From contig CACDMG010000004.1 of NCBI GenBank assembly GCA_902553845.1, positions 1 through 32,943 of the forward strand: a stretch of DNA of 32,943 nt, written 5' to 3'. The translations under genes and the position numbers were made by a program. The notes beneath the pieces are model-generated. The model saw nothing but the letters and a program-made list of their open reading frames with translations, did no database searches and had not been told where the DNA came from. Origin of the DNA: an uncultured Pelagibacteraceae bacterium (GTDB lineage Bacteria > Pseudomonadota > Alphaproteobacteria > Pelagibacterales > Pelagibacteraceae). Each line of letters opens with the position of its first letter. Position 1 is the first letter of the stretch. Below, one piece after another: positions 18,127 to 27,848 of this stretch.

Positions 18127-19017
18127 ATGAAAATTTTTGATTGTTTTATGTATTTTGATGAGGACATTGTTTTGGATCTAAGATTAAATTTTTTAAATAA
18201 GTATGTAGATTATTTTGTAATCGTTGAAAGCTCATTTACACATAAAGGCGACAAAAGAAAACTTAAGTTTGATTTAAAAAAATTTAATAATTTTAGAAAT
18301 AAAATAATTTATGTCACTTTTGATGAAGAGCCAAAAAATGTTGAAGAGGTTTTTGATACAGATGATGAAGGGGAAAAATCTAGAAAATATATATTAAATG
18401 CTGCTTATCGTGAGAATGGTCAAAGGAATCACATTTTGAAAGGACTGAATAAAGCTCAAGATGAAGATATGATTTTAATTTCTGATGTTGATGAACTTCC
18501 AAATTTAGAGAATATTGATTTCAATAAAATAAAAAAAGATATAATTTTATTTAGACAAAACATGTTTTATTATAAATTTAATCTTAAACTTCCAAATTTA
18601 ATTTGGACTGGTACTAAAGCATGTAAAAAAAAATACTTAAAAACACCCCAATGGTTAAGAAATATTAAAGATAAAAAATATCCTTTTTATCGGCTAGATA
18701 CTTTTTTTTCTAAGACTAAATATACAAGTATCAAATTTATAGATAATGGTGGGTGGCATTTTTCAAATATTAAGACTGCTTCAGAAATTGAATACAAACT
18801 TAAATCTTATCTACATCACAGAGAATTTGATGAAAATCCTATAAATGAAGATCAAATAAATAAAATTATTAAAAATAAACAAGCAATTTACGACTTAAAT
18901 GTTGATAAAAAAGTGAACAAAATTGGAAATGGAAATAAACTTGAAAAATTTCCTTTAGAAAAACTTCCAAAATATCTACAAGATAATATTGCTAATTATA
19001 AAAAGTGGATTGATTAA
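18127..19017 (+). CDS. Glycosyltransferase family 17 protein
   Basis: 296 aa; MKIFDCFMYFDEDIVLDLRLNFLNKYVDYFVIVESSFTHKG typical of GT17; SDVDELPN. Confidence 0.85.
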   Translation: MKIFDCFMYFDEDIVLDLRLNFLNKYVDYFVIVESSFTHKGDKRKLKFDLKKFNNFRNKIIYVTFDEEPKNVEEVFDTDDEGEKSRKYILNAAYRENGQRNHILKGLNKAQDEDMILISDVDELPNLENIDFNKIKKDIILFRQNMFYYKFNLKLPNLIWTGTKACKKKYLKTPQWLRNIKDKKYPFYRLDTFFSKTKYTSIKFIDNGGWHFSNIKTASEIEYKLKSYLHHREFDENPINEDQINKIIKNKQAIYDLNVDKKVNKIGNGNKLEKFPLEKLPKYLQDNIANYKKWID

Positions 19018-19018
19018 A

Positions 19019-19318
19019 ATGAAAAAAGGGTATTGGATTAGTCTTTATTTAAAAGTAGATAATCAAAAAAATCTAAAAAAGTACGCCGAAACAGTTACGC
19101 CAATTATTAAAAGCTTTGGCGGGATACCCCTAGTGAGAGGTGGCAAATATCAATCATTTGACGGTGATAATTTTGTAAGGACTGTTGTCTGGGAATTTCC
19201 TAGTTATGAAAAAGCTATCGAATGCCATCAATCAAAAGATTATCAAGATGGATGGAAAATTGCTAAAGATACAACTGTTAGACACATGCAGATAGTTGAA
19301 GGATTTAGTACTGAATAG
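19019..19318 (+). CDS. DUF1330 family protein
   Basis: MKKGYWISLYLKVDNQKNLKKYAETVTPIIKSFGGIPLVRGGKYQSFDG...VVWEFPSYEKAIECHQSKDYQ; internal Met at 19019 chosen, just after the GT17 stop. Confidence 0.85.
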   Translation: MKKGYWISLYLKVDNQKNLKKYAETVTPIIKSFGGIPLVRGGKYQSFDGDNFVRTVVWEFPSYEKAIECHQSKDYQDGWKIAKDTTVRHMQIVEGFSTE

Positions 19319-19940
19319 GTTCTGGATCGATACTTCTCCATAGATACCATGTAGCTACCGAACAATAAGGTGAGAATCTTTTTTTTAGTAGATTAACAAA
19401 TTTTATCGGAGGTAAATATTTTTTTTTATAATTTTTAGAAATAGCTCTTAATAGTCCAATATCCTGGATTGGCCAAATATTTGATCTATTATAAGTAAAC
19501 AACAATATCATTTCTGCAGACCATCTTCCAATTTGTCTTAAATTAGAAAGATAACTGATAGCCTCTTCATCATTCATTTTTTTTATTAATTTAGGATTGA
19601 ATGATTTATTAATTATTTGTTTTGCCAAACTTTTTATTCCCAACACCTTTTGACGACTTAATCCACAACTTTTTAACTGTTTAAAGGATAATTTAGAAAC
19701 AGATTTTGCATTAATTTTATTTTTACACATCTTTTTAAACCTAAAAAAAACAGAATTAGCTGCAGCAACACTAATTTGTTGGCCAATTATACTTTTGCAT
19801 AAAGAGAAAAAAATATCTTTTCTTGATTTCAAAATAATTTCTGAAGGACTTTGATAATTTTTAATCAATTTAGACATTACTTTATCTTTTTTTGAAAGAC
19901 TTTTTTTTGCTTTATTCCAATATTTTGGAACTTTAGTCAT
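19305..19940 (-). CDS. DNA-3-methyladenine glycosylase II (AlkA-like, HhH-GPD)
   Basis: 211 aa; SIIGQQISVAAANSVFFRF, LRQIGRWSAEMILLF HhH, WPIQDIGLLRA Asp. Confidence 0.88.
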   Translation of the reverse strand: MTKVPKYWNKAKKSLSKKDKVMSKLIKNYQSPSEIILKSRKDIFFSLCKSIIGQQISVAAANSVFFRFKKMCKNKINAKSVSKLSFKQLKSCGLSRQKVLGIKSLAKQIINKSFNPKLIKKMNDEEAISYLSNLRQIGRWSAEMILLFTYNRSNIWPIQDIGLLRAISKNYKKKYLPPIKFVNLLKKRFSPYCSVATWYLWRSIDPEPIQY

Positions 19941-20817
19941 TTAGAGTTTTAGATGTAATTGTTTTTTTTTTGTAGATTTCTCTTCTAAAAATAATAAGTG
20001 TTGAAATAATTACTAAAGAAGCACCAAGCAATGTTTTAAATGTTGGTATTTCTCCCCAAATAAAATATCCAAAAATTATTGCAAATACTAATGCTAGATA
20101 TTTTAATGGTGTAACAAGAGAGACCTCTGAATACTTATAAGATTGACTAAGCCATAAATTTGCAACTCCACCAAAGATACCAATCAATGATAATAAAATA
20201 ATATGATTTAAGCTCGGCATGACCCACCCCTGGGGAATAGATAAAAAACTCAACAAAGTTATAGATAAAGAAAAATAAAAAGAAATTAACCAGACAGGTT
20301 CTGTAGTAGATAGTTGTCTAATTGTAATTGCAACATAAGAAAGACCCAGACAAAAAATTATTGGAAAAATATAATAAATATTTAATTGGCTTATCCCAGG
20401 TTCTGTTATTATTAAAATACCTAAAAATCCTATCAAAACAGCTAACCATCTAAAAATTCCAACTTTCTCACTTAATAAAAATATTGAAAAAATTGTTGTG
20501 AAAATTGGAGCTGCAAAAGTTATGCTAACAACAGTTGCTAAAGGCAATTCTCTTAAAGCAATAAAAATTGCGATTAAAGCAATTAACCCTGATGTACATC
20601 TTAATAAATGTAAACCAGGTCTTTTAGTTTGATAAAAATTATGAAGTCTTTCTTTTGGAATTATAAAAAAGTAGAAAATAATACCAAAAAAACCTCTAAA
20701 GAATAATACTTGACCAATCGGGTAATCAACTGACCATTTAACTATAACATCCATTAAAGAAAATGCGCAAATGGACATAAACATGTACAAAAAACCTAAT
20801 TGATTTTTACTTAGCAT
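19933..20817 (-). CDS. DMT superfamily (EamA) transporter
   Basis: 294 aa; about 10 hydrophobic segments, FFRGFFGIIFYF and PLATVVSITFAAPIFTTIFSIFLLSEKVG. Confidence 0.88.
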   Translation of the reverse strand: MLSKNQLGFLYMFMSICAFSLMDVIVKWSVDYPIGQVLFFRGFFGIIFYFFIIPKERLHNFYQTKRPGLHLLRCTSGLIALIAIFIALRELPLATVVSITFAAPIFTTIFSIFLLSEKVGIFRWLAVLIGFLGILIITEPGISQLNIYYIFPIIFCLGLSYVAITIRQLSTTEPVWLISFYFSLSITLLSFLSIPQGWVMPSLNHIILLSLIGIFGGVANLWLSQSYKYSEVSLVTPLKYLALVFAIIFGYFIWGEIPTFKTLLGASLVIISTLIIFRREIYKKKTITSKTLND

Positions 20818-20852
20818 ATGAATAATTTGTAAATTAATTTAAATCATAATCA

Positions 20853-21296
20853 ATGGAAATAGCAGTTTTAGCACTTGGATGTTTTTGGGGACCAGAAATT
20901 AAATTTAGCAAAATTAATGGTGTTATAAAAACAGAAGTTGGATATTGTGGAGGAAATAGTCCAACAACAACCTATAAAGAAGTTTGCACTGGTAGCACTA
21001 ATCATGCTGAGGTTGTTAAGCTTGATTTTGATGAAAAAATTATAACATATGAAAAAATCTTAAAAACTTTTTTTCAAATTCATGATCCTACCACCTTAAA
21101 CTCTCAAGGACCAGATTTTGGGACTCAATATAGAAGTGAAATATTTTATCTAAATGATGATCAAAAAAAAATAGCCCAAAAAGTATTGCAAGATATTAAT
21201 CAAAGATTATCAGGTAAAGTTGTTACGAGAATTTCTTTATTAAAAAATTATTGTCCTGCAGAAGAATATCATCAAAAATATTTGGAAAAAAGATAA
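20853..21296 (+). CDS. msrA: Peptide-methionine (S)-S-oxide reductase
   Basis: 147 aa; LGCFWGPE catalytic motif, EVGYCGG, HDPTTLNSQGPDFGTQYRSEIFY. Confidence 0.95.
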   Translation: MEIAVLALGCFWGPEIKFSKINGVIKTEVGYCGGNSPTTTYKEVCTGSTNHAEVVKLDFDEKIITYEKILKTFFQIHDPTTLNSQGPDFGTQYRSEIFYLNDDQKKIAQKVLQDINQRLSGKVVTRISLLKNYCPAEEYHQKYLEKR

Positions 21297-21302
21297 GTAA
21301 AA

Positions 21303-22118
21303 ATGTCTTTAGTAGAAACAAATTGGTTAGAACAAAATATTAATAAAGTAAAAATTATTGACTGCTCTTGGCATATGCCTCAAACAAAAAGAAATGGTTT
21401 TTCTGAATATAAAATTAATCACATACCAGAAGCTATTTTTTTCGATTTAGATTTTAATTCAAAAAAAGATACTGAGTTACCTCACATGCTAGTAGAAACG
21501 GATGACTGGAAAGAAATAGTTTCTAAAATGGGAATAAAAAATAATGATAAGATTGTTATTTATGATAACTCAGACGTTGCAAGTGCATGTCGTTGTTGGT
21601 TTAATTTTATTTATTTTGGACATAATCCTAAATTAGTCCATGTTTTAAATGGAGGACTTAAAAAATGGATTATCGAAAATAGGCAGGTTACAGCTGAAAT
21701 ACCAAACATTAAAATCACTAATTACAATTGCATTGAAAAAAAAGAGTTGGTAAAAAATAAAAATTTTGTTGACCAAAACATTAAGGAACAAAAATTTAAA
21801 ATAATTGATGCTAGGAGTAAAGAAAGATTTGAAGGAAAAGTTCCAGAACCCAGAAAAGGATTAAGAAGTGGCAATATTGAAAATTCTTTTTGTATACCGT
21901 TTAATGAATGTTTAAATGAAAATAAAACGTTTAAGAACAAAGATGAGCTAGAAAATGTTTTTAAAACTTGTTTAGAAAATTTAGATGAAAAAAATATTGT
22001 TTTTTCATGTGGTTCAGGGGTTACTGCGTGTGTTTTGGCACTAGCATATTCTTTAATAAATGATAAATATCACCCTTGCATTTATGATGGATCTTGGGCT
22101 GAATACGGGTTAACTTAA
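21303..22118 (+). CDS. sseA: Rhodanese-type sulfurtransferase (3-mercaptopyruvate sulfurtransferase-like)
   Basis: 271 aa; tandem rhodanese domains; CGSGVTACVLALA active-site loop. Confidence 0.88.
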   Translation: MSLVETNWLEQNINKVKIIDCSWHMPQTKRNGFSEYKINHIPEAIFFDLDFNSKKDTELPHMLVETDDWKEIVSKMGIKNNDKIVIYDNSDVASACRCWFNFIYFGHNPKLVHVLNGGLKKWIIENRQVTAEIPNIKITNYNCIEKKELVKNKNFVDQNIKEQKFKIIDARSKERFEGKVPEPRKGLRSGNIENSFCIPFNECLNENKTFKNKDELENVFKTCLENLDEKNIVFSCGSGVTACVLALAYSLINDKYHPCIYDGSWAEYGLT

Positions 22119-22125
22119 AAAATAT

Positions 22126-22995
22126 ATGAAGAGATCTACAAAAATAATTTCAGTACTATTGGTGTTTTTTTTAATAATTGCGTTTGTAATTATTGGAAGA
22201 ACAATGATTGGAAATCATTTTAAAAAAAAATTTAGTAAAAGACCTCCTCCAGGAATAATAGTCACTGAAGTAATTAATAAAGAATTTGCAGAAAAAATTG
22301 AGACTTTTGGTACTGCAATCTCAAAAAAATCTGAAACTTTTAAAATAAAAAAAGATGATCTTTTTGAGGAAATAAAATTAAAAAACTTTGTAAAAAAAGG
22401 CGAAATTTTAATAAAATTAAAAAGTGGAAATATCGTGGCCCCTTTTAGTGGTGTTCTGGGTTATACAGGTCTTACTGAGGATATTCTCGTTTCAAATAAT
22501 ATTTTCATTATAACTTTAGATGATAATTCAACAATATATTCAGATATTAAAATCCCTGAAAATTATTCGGGTTCTATAGAAAAGGGCTTGCCAGTAGAAA
22601 TTAGAATTTCAAGTTATAATGATAAAATTTTTAAGGGTGAAGTTGACTATGTTTCAAGTAGAATTAATGCTGATACAAGAAGCCTACTTTCTAGAATAAA
22701 AGTAGAGAACTCAAATCTGGAACTTATTTCTGGCTCGTTATTAGAAGTCAGTGTTAAATTCAATCAAAGAAACTCTTTGAGCGTTCCTGATACAAGTGTG
22801 ATGATTGAAGGTGACAAATCCTATGTTTATAAAATTAATGATGAAAACATAGCTAATAAAACCGAGGTTACAACAGGAATTAGGAATGATAAGAGTATTG
22901 AAATAATCTCAGGTCTAACACAAGGAGATATTATTGTGGCTGAAGGATTAAAAAAAGTAAGACCTCGAGGAAAAATAAAACCAATAAATAAATAA
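22126..22995 (+). CDS. RND efflux periplasmic adaptor (membrane fusion protein), apparently lacking the alpha-hairpin
   Basis: 289 aa; lipoyl halves KNFVKKGEILIKLKSG / NIVAPFSGVLGYTG directly adjacent; C-terminal IISGLTQGDIIVAEGLKKVRPRGKIKP. Confidence 0.88.
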   Translation: MKRSTKIISVLLVFFLIIAFVIIGRTMIGNHFKKKFSKRPPPGIIVTEVINKEFAEKIETFGTAISKKSETFKIKKDDLFEEIKLKNFVKKGEILIKLKSGNIVAPFSGVLGYTGLTEDILVSNNIFIITLDDNSTIYSDIKIPENYSGSIEKGLPVEIRISSYNDKIFKGEVDYVSSRINADTRSLLSRIKVENSNLELISGSLLEVSVKFNQRNSLSVPDTSVMIEGDKSYVYKINDENIANKTEVTTGIRNDKSIEIISGLTQGDIIVAEGLKKVRPRGKIKPINK

Positions 22996-25900
22996 ATGCT
23001 TATTACTGAATTAAGTATTAAAAGACCTGCTGTCTCTTGGGTAATGTCACTTATCTTGATTGTTTTTGGTTTATTTGTGTTTTGGAAATTACCAGTAAGA
23101 GAATTACCAAACGGTATTCAACCACCTGTAGTTCAAGTTCAAGTAAATTACTCATCTGCTTCAGCCTCAATTGTTGATCAAGAGGTAACACAAGTTGTTG
23201 AGGATGTTATAGGTGGGGCAGAAGGTATAAAAAATATTGACTCTAAATCTGAAAACGGAAGAAGCACTATTAATATTGAATTCGATACAAATATTGATTT
23301 GGATAATGCTGCCAATGATATTAGAGAAAGAGTAGCAAGAGTAGTAGATAATTTGCCTTCTGAGTCTGATCCTCCTCAAATATTAAAAAGAGCTGCTGGT
23401 TTTACAACTACTATGTGGTTGTCTTTATCTTCATCTACATGGAGTGATCTTGAATTAGGAGATTATGCAGAAAGATACTTGGTTGATCAGTTCTCAAGTA
23501 TAAAAAATGTAGGAAGAATATTGGTTGGTGGTTTAAGGGAATTAAGTATTAGAGTATGGGTTAATCCAATTAAACTAGCTGCATATGACTTAACTATTAA
23601 AGAAGTTGAATTGGCGATACGAGGTGAAAATATTAGTCTCCCAGCAGGCACTCTTGAAGCAGATAATATTGATTTGACTTTAAACTTAGACAAATCTTAT
23701 AATGATATCAATTCAATTAAACAACTCCCAGTAAAGAAAACAGGAAATAAAGTTATTTTATTGTCAGATGTTGCTAATATTGAATATGGTCCAGTTTCTG
23801 AAAAAACTCTCTTTAAAGCTCAAACAAAAGATCAAATAAACTTAAAAACAGTTGGAATTGGAATTTATGCAAGAAGTGGAGCTTCAACTGTTGAATTATC
23901 AAAAGATATTAAAAAAAGAATAGTAGAAATTAAAAAATCTTTACCTGATGAATTAGATTTAAGAGTTTCTTTTAATAGAGCAAACTATGTCGAAGCTGCT
24001 ATTGAGGAAGTATATAAAACTCTTCTTATAGCTTTTGTTTTAGTTGTTTTAATAATTTATTTATTTCTTGGAAACCTTAAAGCTGTTATTGTGCCGGCAA
24101 TTGCTCTTCCAGTAAGTTTGATAGCATCATTTTTAGGCCTTTATATTTTTGGATTATCCATAAATATTTTTGTTCTTCTAAGTTTTATCTTAGCAATTGG
24201 AATAATTACAGATGACTCGGTCATTATGACTGATGCAATTTATAGAAGAATAGAAAATGGTGAGTCACCTTTAGTTGCTGCCTACAAGGGTTCTAAACAA
24301 ATTTCGTTTGCAATAATAGCAACTACATTAATTTTAGTAGCAGTTTTTCTCCCACTAATATTTGTTGAAGGAATTTCTGGAACTTTATTTAGAGAAACTG
24401 CAATCGCTTTATCATTTTCAATAGTTGTATCTTCTTTTGTTGCACTGACTTTATCACCGATGCTTGCGAGTAAATTTTTAGTAAAAAGATCATCTAAAAA
24501 ATTTTTTATTCAAAAGTTTGAAAAGTTTTTTTTAAGTTTTTCTAATTTTTATAAAGAAACATTAAGTACAACCGTATATAAAACTAAAACTGTCACTTTT
24601 TTCATTATTTTTATAGTTATAGCTTCAGTTTTATTATTTAATTTTTCTAAAAAAGAATTACTTCCTATGGAAGATCGTGGTGCATACTTAATTATTGGAT
24701 TTACAGATGAAGGAACTTCTTTTGAATATACACAGGAACAAGCTCAAAAAGTAGAAGCCAGACTTCTTCCACTTCTTCAAGCTGAGAACAGTCCTTATTC
24801 AAGATTTATAATGAGAGTACCAGGGTTTGGGGATTCAGCTAATTCTTATAACAGTTTCATAATAATTGCTCTACTAGATGATTGGAAGAATAGAAAAAAG
24901 GGACAAGAAGCTGTTTTAAGAGAAGCTATTGGAAAAATTGTAACTTTACCACAAGCTGTTGCATTCCCAATATCTCCTCAATCAATTAGAGTTTCGAGTT
25001 ACAATAAACCAGTTCAAATGGTTGTTTATGGAACTAATTATGAGGAACTTGAAAATTTACAAAATAGAATAATAAGAAAAATTAGATCAAATAAAAATCT
25101 TTCAAGAATAGAGTCTGATTATAATCGAAATAAACCTGAGGTTAAATTAATCATTAACAAAAATAAAGCTAAAGATCTTGGCATTTCATCAAAATCAATA
25201 GGGGAAACACTTGAAACACTTTATGGTGGTAAAAAAATAACAACTTTTAATAAGCTTGGTAAAGAATATCCAATAATTGTTCAACAATATTTGTCTGACA
25301 GAAGAAATAAAGATGGAATTTCAAAAATATTTGTAAGGTCTGAGACGAATGGAAAACTAATATCATTATCAAATCTTGTAAATTTTAAGGAGGAAGGTTC
25401 TGCAAAACAGCTTTCAAGATATAATAGGCAACCAGCTATAACAATTTCAGCGAATATCAATGAAGGTTACACTTTAGCTCAAGCTATAAGTTTCCTCGAG
25501 AAAGTCATGGCTGAGTTAGCTCCAGAAAATCAAATCACTTGGAAAGGAAAATCAGAAGAAATCAAAGAAACAAGTAATGAATTATTTATTATATTTGCTT
25601 TAGCATTATTAACTGCTTATTTAGTTATGGCAGCAACATTCAATTCATTTATACATCCATTCATTATTGTTTTAACTGTGCCTTTAGCTATTTTTGGTGG
25701 GCTTATTTTCATATTATTTCTTAATAGTTCAGTAAATATTTTTTCTCAAATAGCTTTGATAATACTGATAGGTATTTCAACAAAAAATAGTATTTTAATC
25801 GTAGATTATGCAAACCAAATAAGGACTACTGGAAAAAACATTGAAATAGCAATTAAAGAAGCTTGTGCTGTAAGGTTTAGACCCATTATAATGACATCAC

Positions 25901-26124
25901 TAAGTACAATGATTGCGATGTTACCTTTAGTAATAGGAAATATTGGTCCTGGAGCTGGCGAGGGTTCAAGATTAGCGGTTGGTTCAACCATTTTAGGGGG
26001 AATGATTATATCTACTTTTTTTACTCTATATGTTACGCCATCAATGTATTTTGCATTAGCAAAGAATACAAAAAGAATAGATATTGTAGATTTGGAGTTA
26101 AAAAAAGAATTATCTAAAAAATAA
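22996..26124 (+). CDS. RND (HAE1/AcrB-like) efflux pump inner-membrane transporter
   Basis: 1042 aa; ILAIGIITDDSVIMTDAI (proton-relay Asp pair), GISTKNSILIVDYA (Lys), typical RND topology. Confidence 0.95.
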   Translation: MLITELSIKRPAVSWVMSLILIVFGLFVFWKLPVRELPNGIQPPVVQVQVNYSSASASIVDQEVTQVVEDVIGGAEGIKNIDSKSENGRSTINIEFDTNIDLDNAANDIRERVARVVDNLPSESDPPQILKRAAGFTTTMWLSLSSSTWSDLELGDYAERYLVDQFSSIKNVGRILVGGLRELSIRVWVNPIKLAAYDLTIKEVELAIRGENISLPAGTLEADNIDLTLNLDKSYNDINSIKQLPVKKTGNKVILLSDVANIEYGPVSEKTLFKAQTKDQINLKTVGIGIYARSGASTVELSKDIKKRIVEIKKSLPDELDLRVSFNRANYVEAAIEEVYKTLLIAFVLVVLIIYLFLGNLKAVIVPAIALPVSLIASFLGLYIFGLSINIFVLLSFILAIGIITDDSVIMTDAIYRRIENGESPLVAAYKGSKQISFAIIATTLILVAVFLPLIFVEGISGTLFRETAIALSFSIVVSSFVALTLSPMLASKFLVKRSSKKFFIQKFEKFFLSFSNFYKETLSTTVYKTKTVTFFIIFIVIASVLLFNFSKKELLPMEDRGAYLIIGFTDEGTSFEYTQEQAQKVEARLLPLLQAENSPYSRFIMRVPGFGDSANSYNSFIIIALLDDWKNRKKGQEAVLREAIGKIVTLPQAVAFPISPQSIRVSSYNKPVQMVVYGTNYEELENLQNRIIRKIRSNKNLSRIESDYNRNKPEVKLIINKNKAKDLGISSKSIGETLETLYGGKKITTFNKLGKEYPIIVQQYLSDRRNKDGISKIFVRSETNGKLISLSNLVNFKEEGSAKQLSRYNRQPAITISANINEGYTLAQAISFLEKVMAELAPENQITWKGKSEEIKETSNELFIIFALALLTAYLVMAATFNSFIHPFIIVLTVPLAIFGGLIFILFLNSSVNIFSQIALIILIGISTKNSILIVDYANQIRTTGKNIEIAIKEACAVRFRPIIMTSLSTMIAMLPLVIGNIGPGAGEGSRLAVGSTILGGMIISTFFTLYVTPSMYFALAKNTKRIDIVDLELKKELSKK

Positions 26125-26713
26125 TATATTTATTTTTGTTAAGAGAATTTCTGCACTTTAAAAGTTGCTTCTTATAAATTTTTGATTGTTTTTCAACTTT
26201 TTTAGCCAATGCAATTACTTTTTTATTTTTTTTATAATGCTTAAAATTTCCCCATCCCTCGTGATAAGCAAGGTATTGTTTAAAAGCATCTTTCTTTGAA
26301 ATTTTTAAAATAGATTCTGTTTTGTTAGTATACCATCCTATAAAATCGACACTATCCTTAAATCTTGCTCTAGTTGCTAATTTATTTCCTGTCTCCTTTT
26401 TATACTGTTCCCATGTTCCTTTAACTGCTTGCGAATAACCAAATGAACTTGATGGTCTCTTAAAAGGAATTACTTTAAAAATTTTTTGTCTTGCTGGCTT
26501 TGCTAACCAATCAAAATCGGATTCCATTTTAATTATCGCCAATTGTATATTAATAGGAGTACCCCATTTTTGCTCTACTTTTTTTGTATGTTTGTACCAC
26601 AAATATCTATCATTAAAAATTGAACAGCTATTTGATGTATTTGAAGGAATTGAAGAACAAGCTGTTAATAAAAAAAAAATTATAATTAATGATTTATTTT
26701 TTAAAAACTCCAT
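26114..26713 (-). CDS. SLT-type lytic transglycosylase-like lipoprotein
   Basis: 199 aa; lipobox LLTACSS; LAIIKMESDFDW and SSSFGYSQAVKGTW motifs. Confidence 0.8.
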   Translation of the reverse strand: MEFLKNKSLIIIFFLLTACSSIPSNTSNSCSIFNDRYLWYKHTKKVEQKWGTPINIQLAIIKMESDFDWLAKPARQKIFKVIPFKRPSSSFGYSQAVKGTWEQYKKETGNKLATRARFKDSVDFIGWYTNKTESILKISKKDAFKQYLAYHEGWGNFKHYKKNKKVIALAKKVEKQSKIYKKQLLKCRNSLNKNKYIIF

Positions 26714-27089
26714 GATTATTTATAAGATTGTAAATAAAAATTACAACTAACACTCCAAATAAATTTCCAAATAAATCGAGCCATTCAAAACTTCTATTAG
26801 GTATAATTAGATGAAAAATCTCTAGAATTGTAGATAAAAAAATTAAATAAATTACCAAATATTTTATTTTTTTTGATTTTGCGTAAGTAAAAAAACCAAT
26901 AATGGAAATCAATATAAATACAAAAAAATGATTCGAAGATAATATAAAATCAGGCGTTATTTGAGGTTGTATTTCTTTGTCACCATAAAAAACTAACCCA
27001 GGCAAACTGCCTGGAAAAATATATAAAACTATCAAAAAAAAGTTAGTTAAGTAAAAAATTATTTTATTATTATGAAAAAAATTTATCAT
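26694..27089 (-). CDS. VanZ-like family membrane protein
   Basis: 131 aa; four hydrophobic segments; FEWLDLFGNLFGVLVVIFIY typical of VanZ-like proteins. Confidence 0.65.
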   Translation of the reverse strand: MINFFHNNKIIFYLTNFFLIVLYIFPGSLPGLVFYGDKEIQPQITPDFILSSNHFFVFILISIIGFFTYAKSKKIKYLVIYLIFLSTILEIFHLIIPNRSFEWLDLFGNLFGVLVVIFIYNLINNHGVFKK

Positions 27090-27134
27090 TTAAATATCTA
27101 GTTTTATTTATAAATATATTTTAAGAATAACAAT

Positions 27135-27848
27135 ATGAGTTTTTTAATATTAGTTAGACATGGACAAAGTATTTGGAATCTTGAAAAAAGATTTACTGGT
27201 TGGGTAGATGTTGATCTTACAGAAAAAGGGAAATTAGAAGCAGAAAAAGCTGGCTTTTTAATAAAAGAAAAAAATATAAATATAGATTTCTATTACTCAT
27301 CTTTTCAATTAAGAGCAAATAGAACCTTAGAGATAATAAAAGATGTTTTAAATGACAAAAAAATTTTTAAGAGAGCTTGGCAACTCAATGAAAGACATTA
27401 TGGTTCTCTAACTGGTTTAAATAAAAATGAAATGGTTGATAAATTAGGTGCAAATAAGATACATGAGTTTAGAAGATCTTGGAATGTAAAGCCTGAAGCC
27501 CTTAATAAAGAAAGTCCTTATCATCCGGTAAATATCGCAACATACAAAGAAATACCAAAAAGTGTCATACCTGACAGCGAATCTTTGAAAGATACATACG
27601 AACGAGTCCTTAAATATTTTAAAAATGAAATTGAGGAAAAATTAAGAAATAAAAATGTTTTAATTTCAGCTCATGGAAATTCTTTAAGAGCATTGTGCAA
27701 AAATTTATTCAATTTAAATAATAATCAAATCTCAGATTTAGAAATACCTACAGGTAACCCTTTAATTATTGAACTAAATCAAGAATTAGTAATAACCAAT
27801 TGTGAATATCTTGATAAAGAAAGAGCTAAAAGTCTTTTAGTTTTTTAA
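27135..27848 (+). CDS. gpmA: 2,3-bisphosphoglycerate-dependent phosphoglycerate mutase
   Basis: 237 aa; LVRHGQSIWNLEKRFTGWVDVDLTEKG, RHYGSLTGLNK, SAHGNSLRALCK. Confidence 0.95.
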   Translation: MSFLILVRHGQSIWNLEKRFTGWVDVDLTEKGKLEAEKAGFLIKEKNINIDFYYSSFQLRANRTLEIIKDVLNDKKIFKRAWQLNERHYGSLTGLNKNEMVDKLGANKIHEFRRSWNVKPEALNKESPYHPVNIATYKEIPKSVIPDSESLKDTYERVLKYFKNEIEEKLRNKNVLISAHGNSLRALCKNLFNLNNNQISDLEIPTGNPLIIELNQELVITNCEYLDKERAKSLLVF

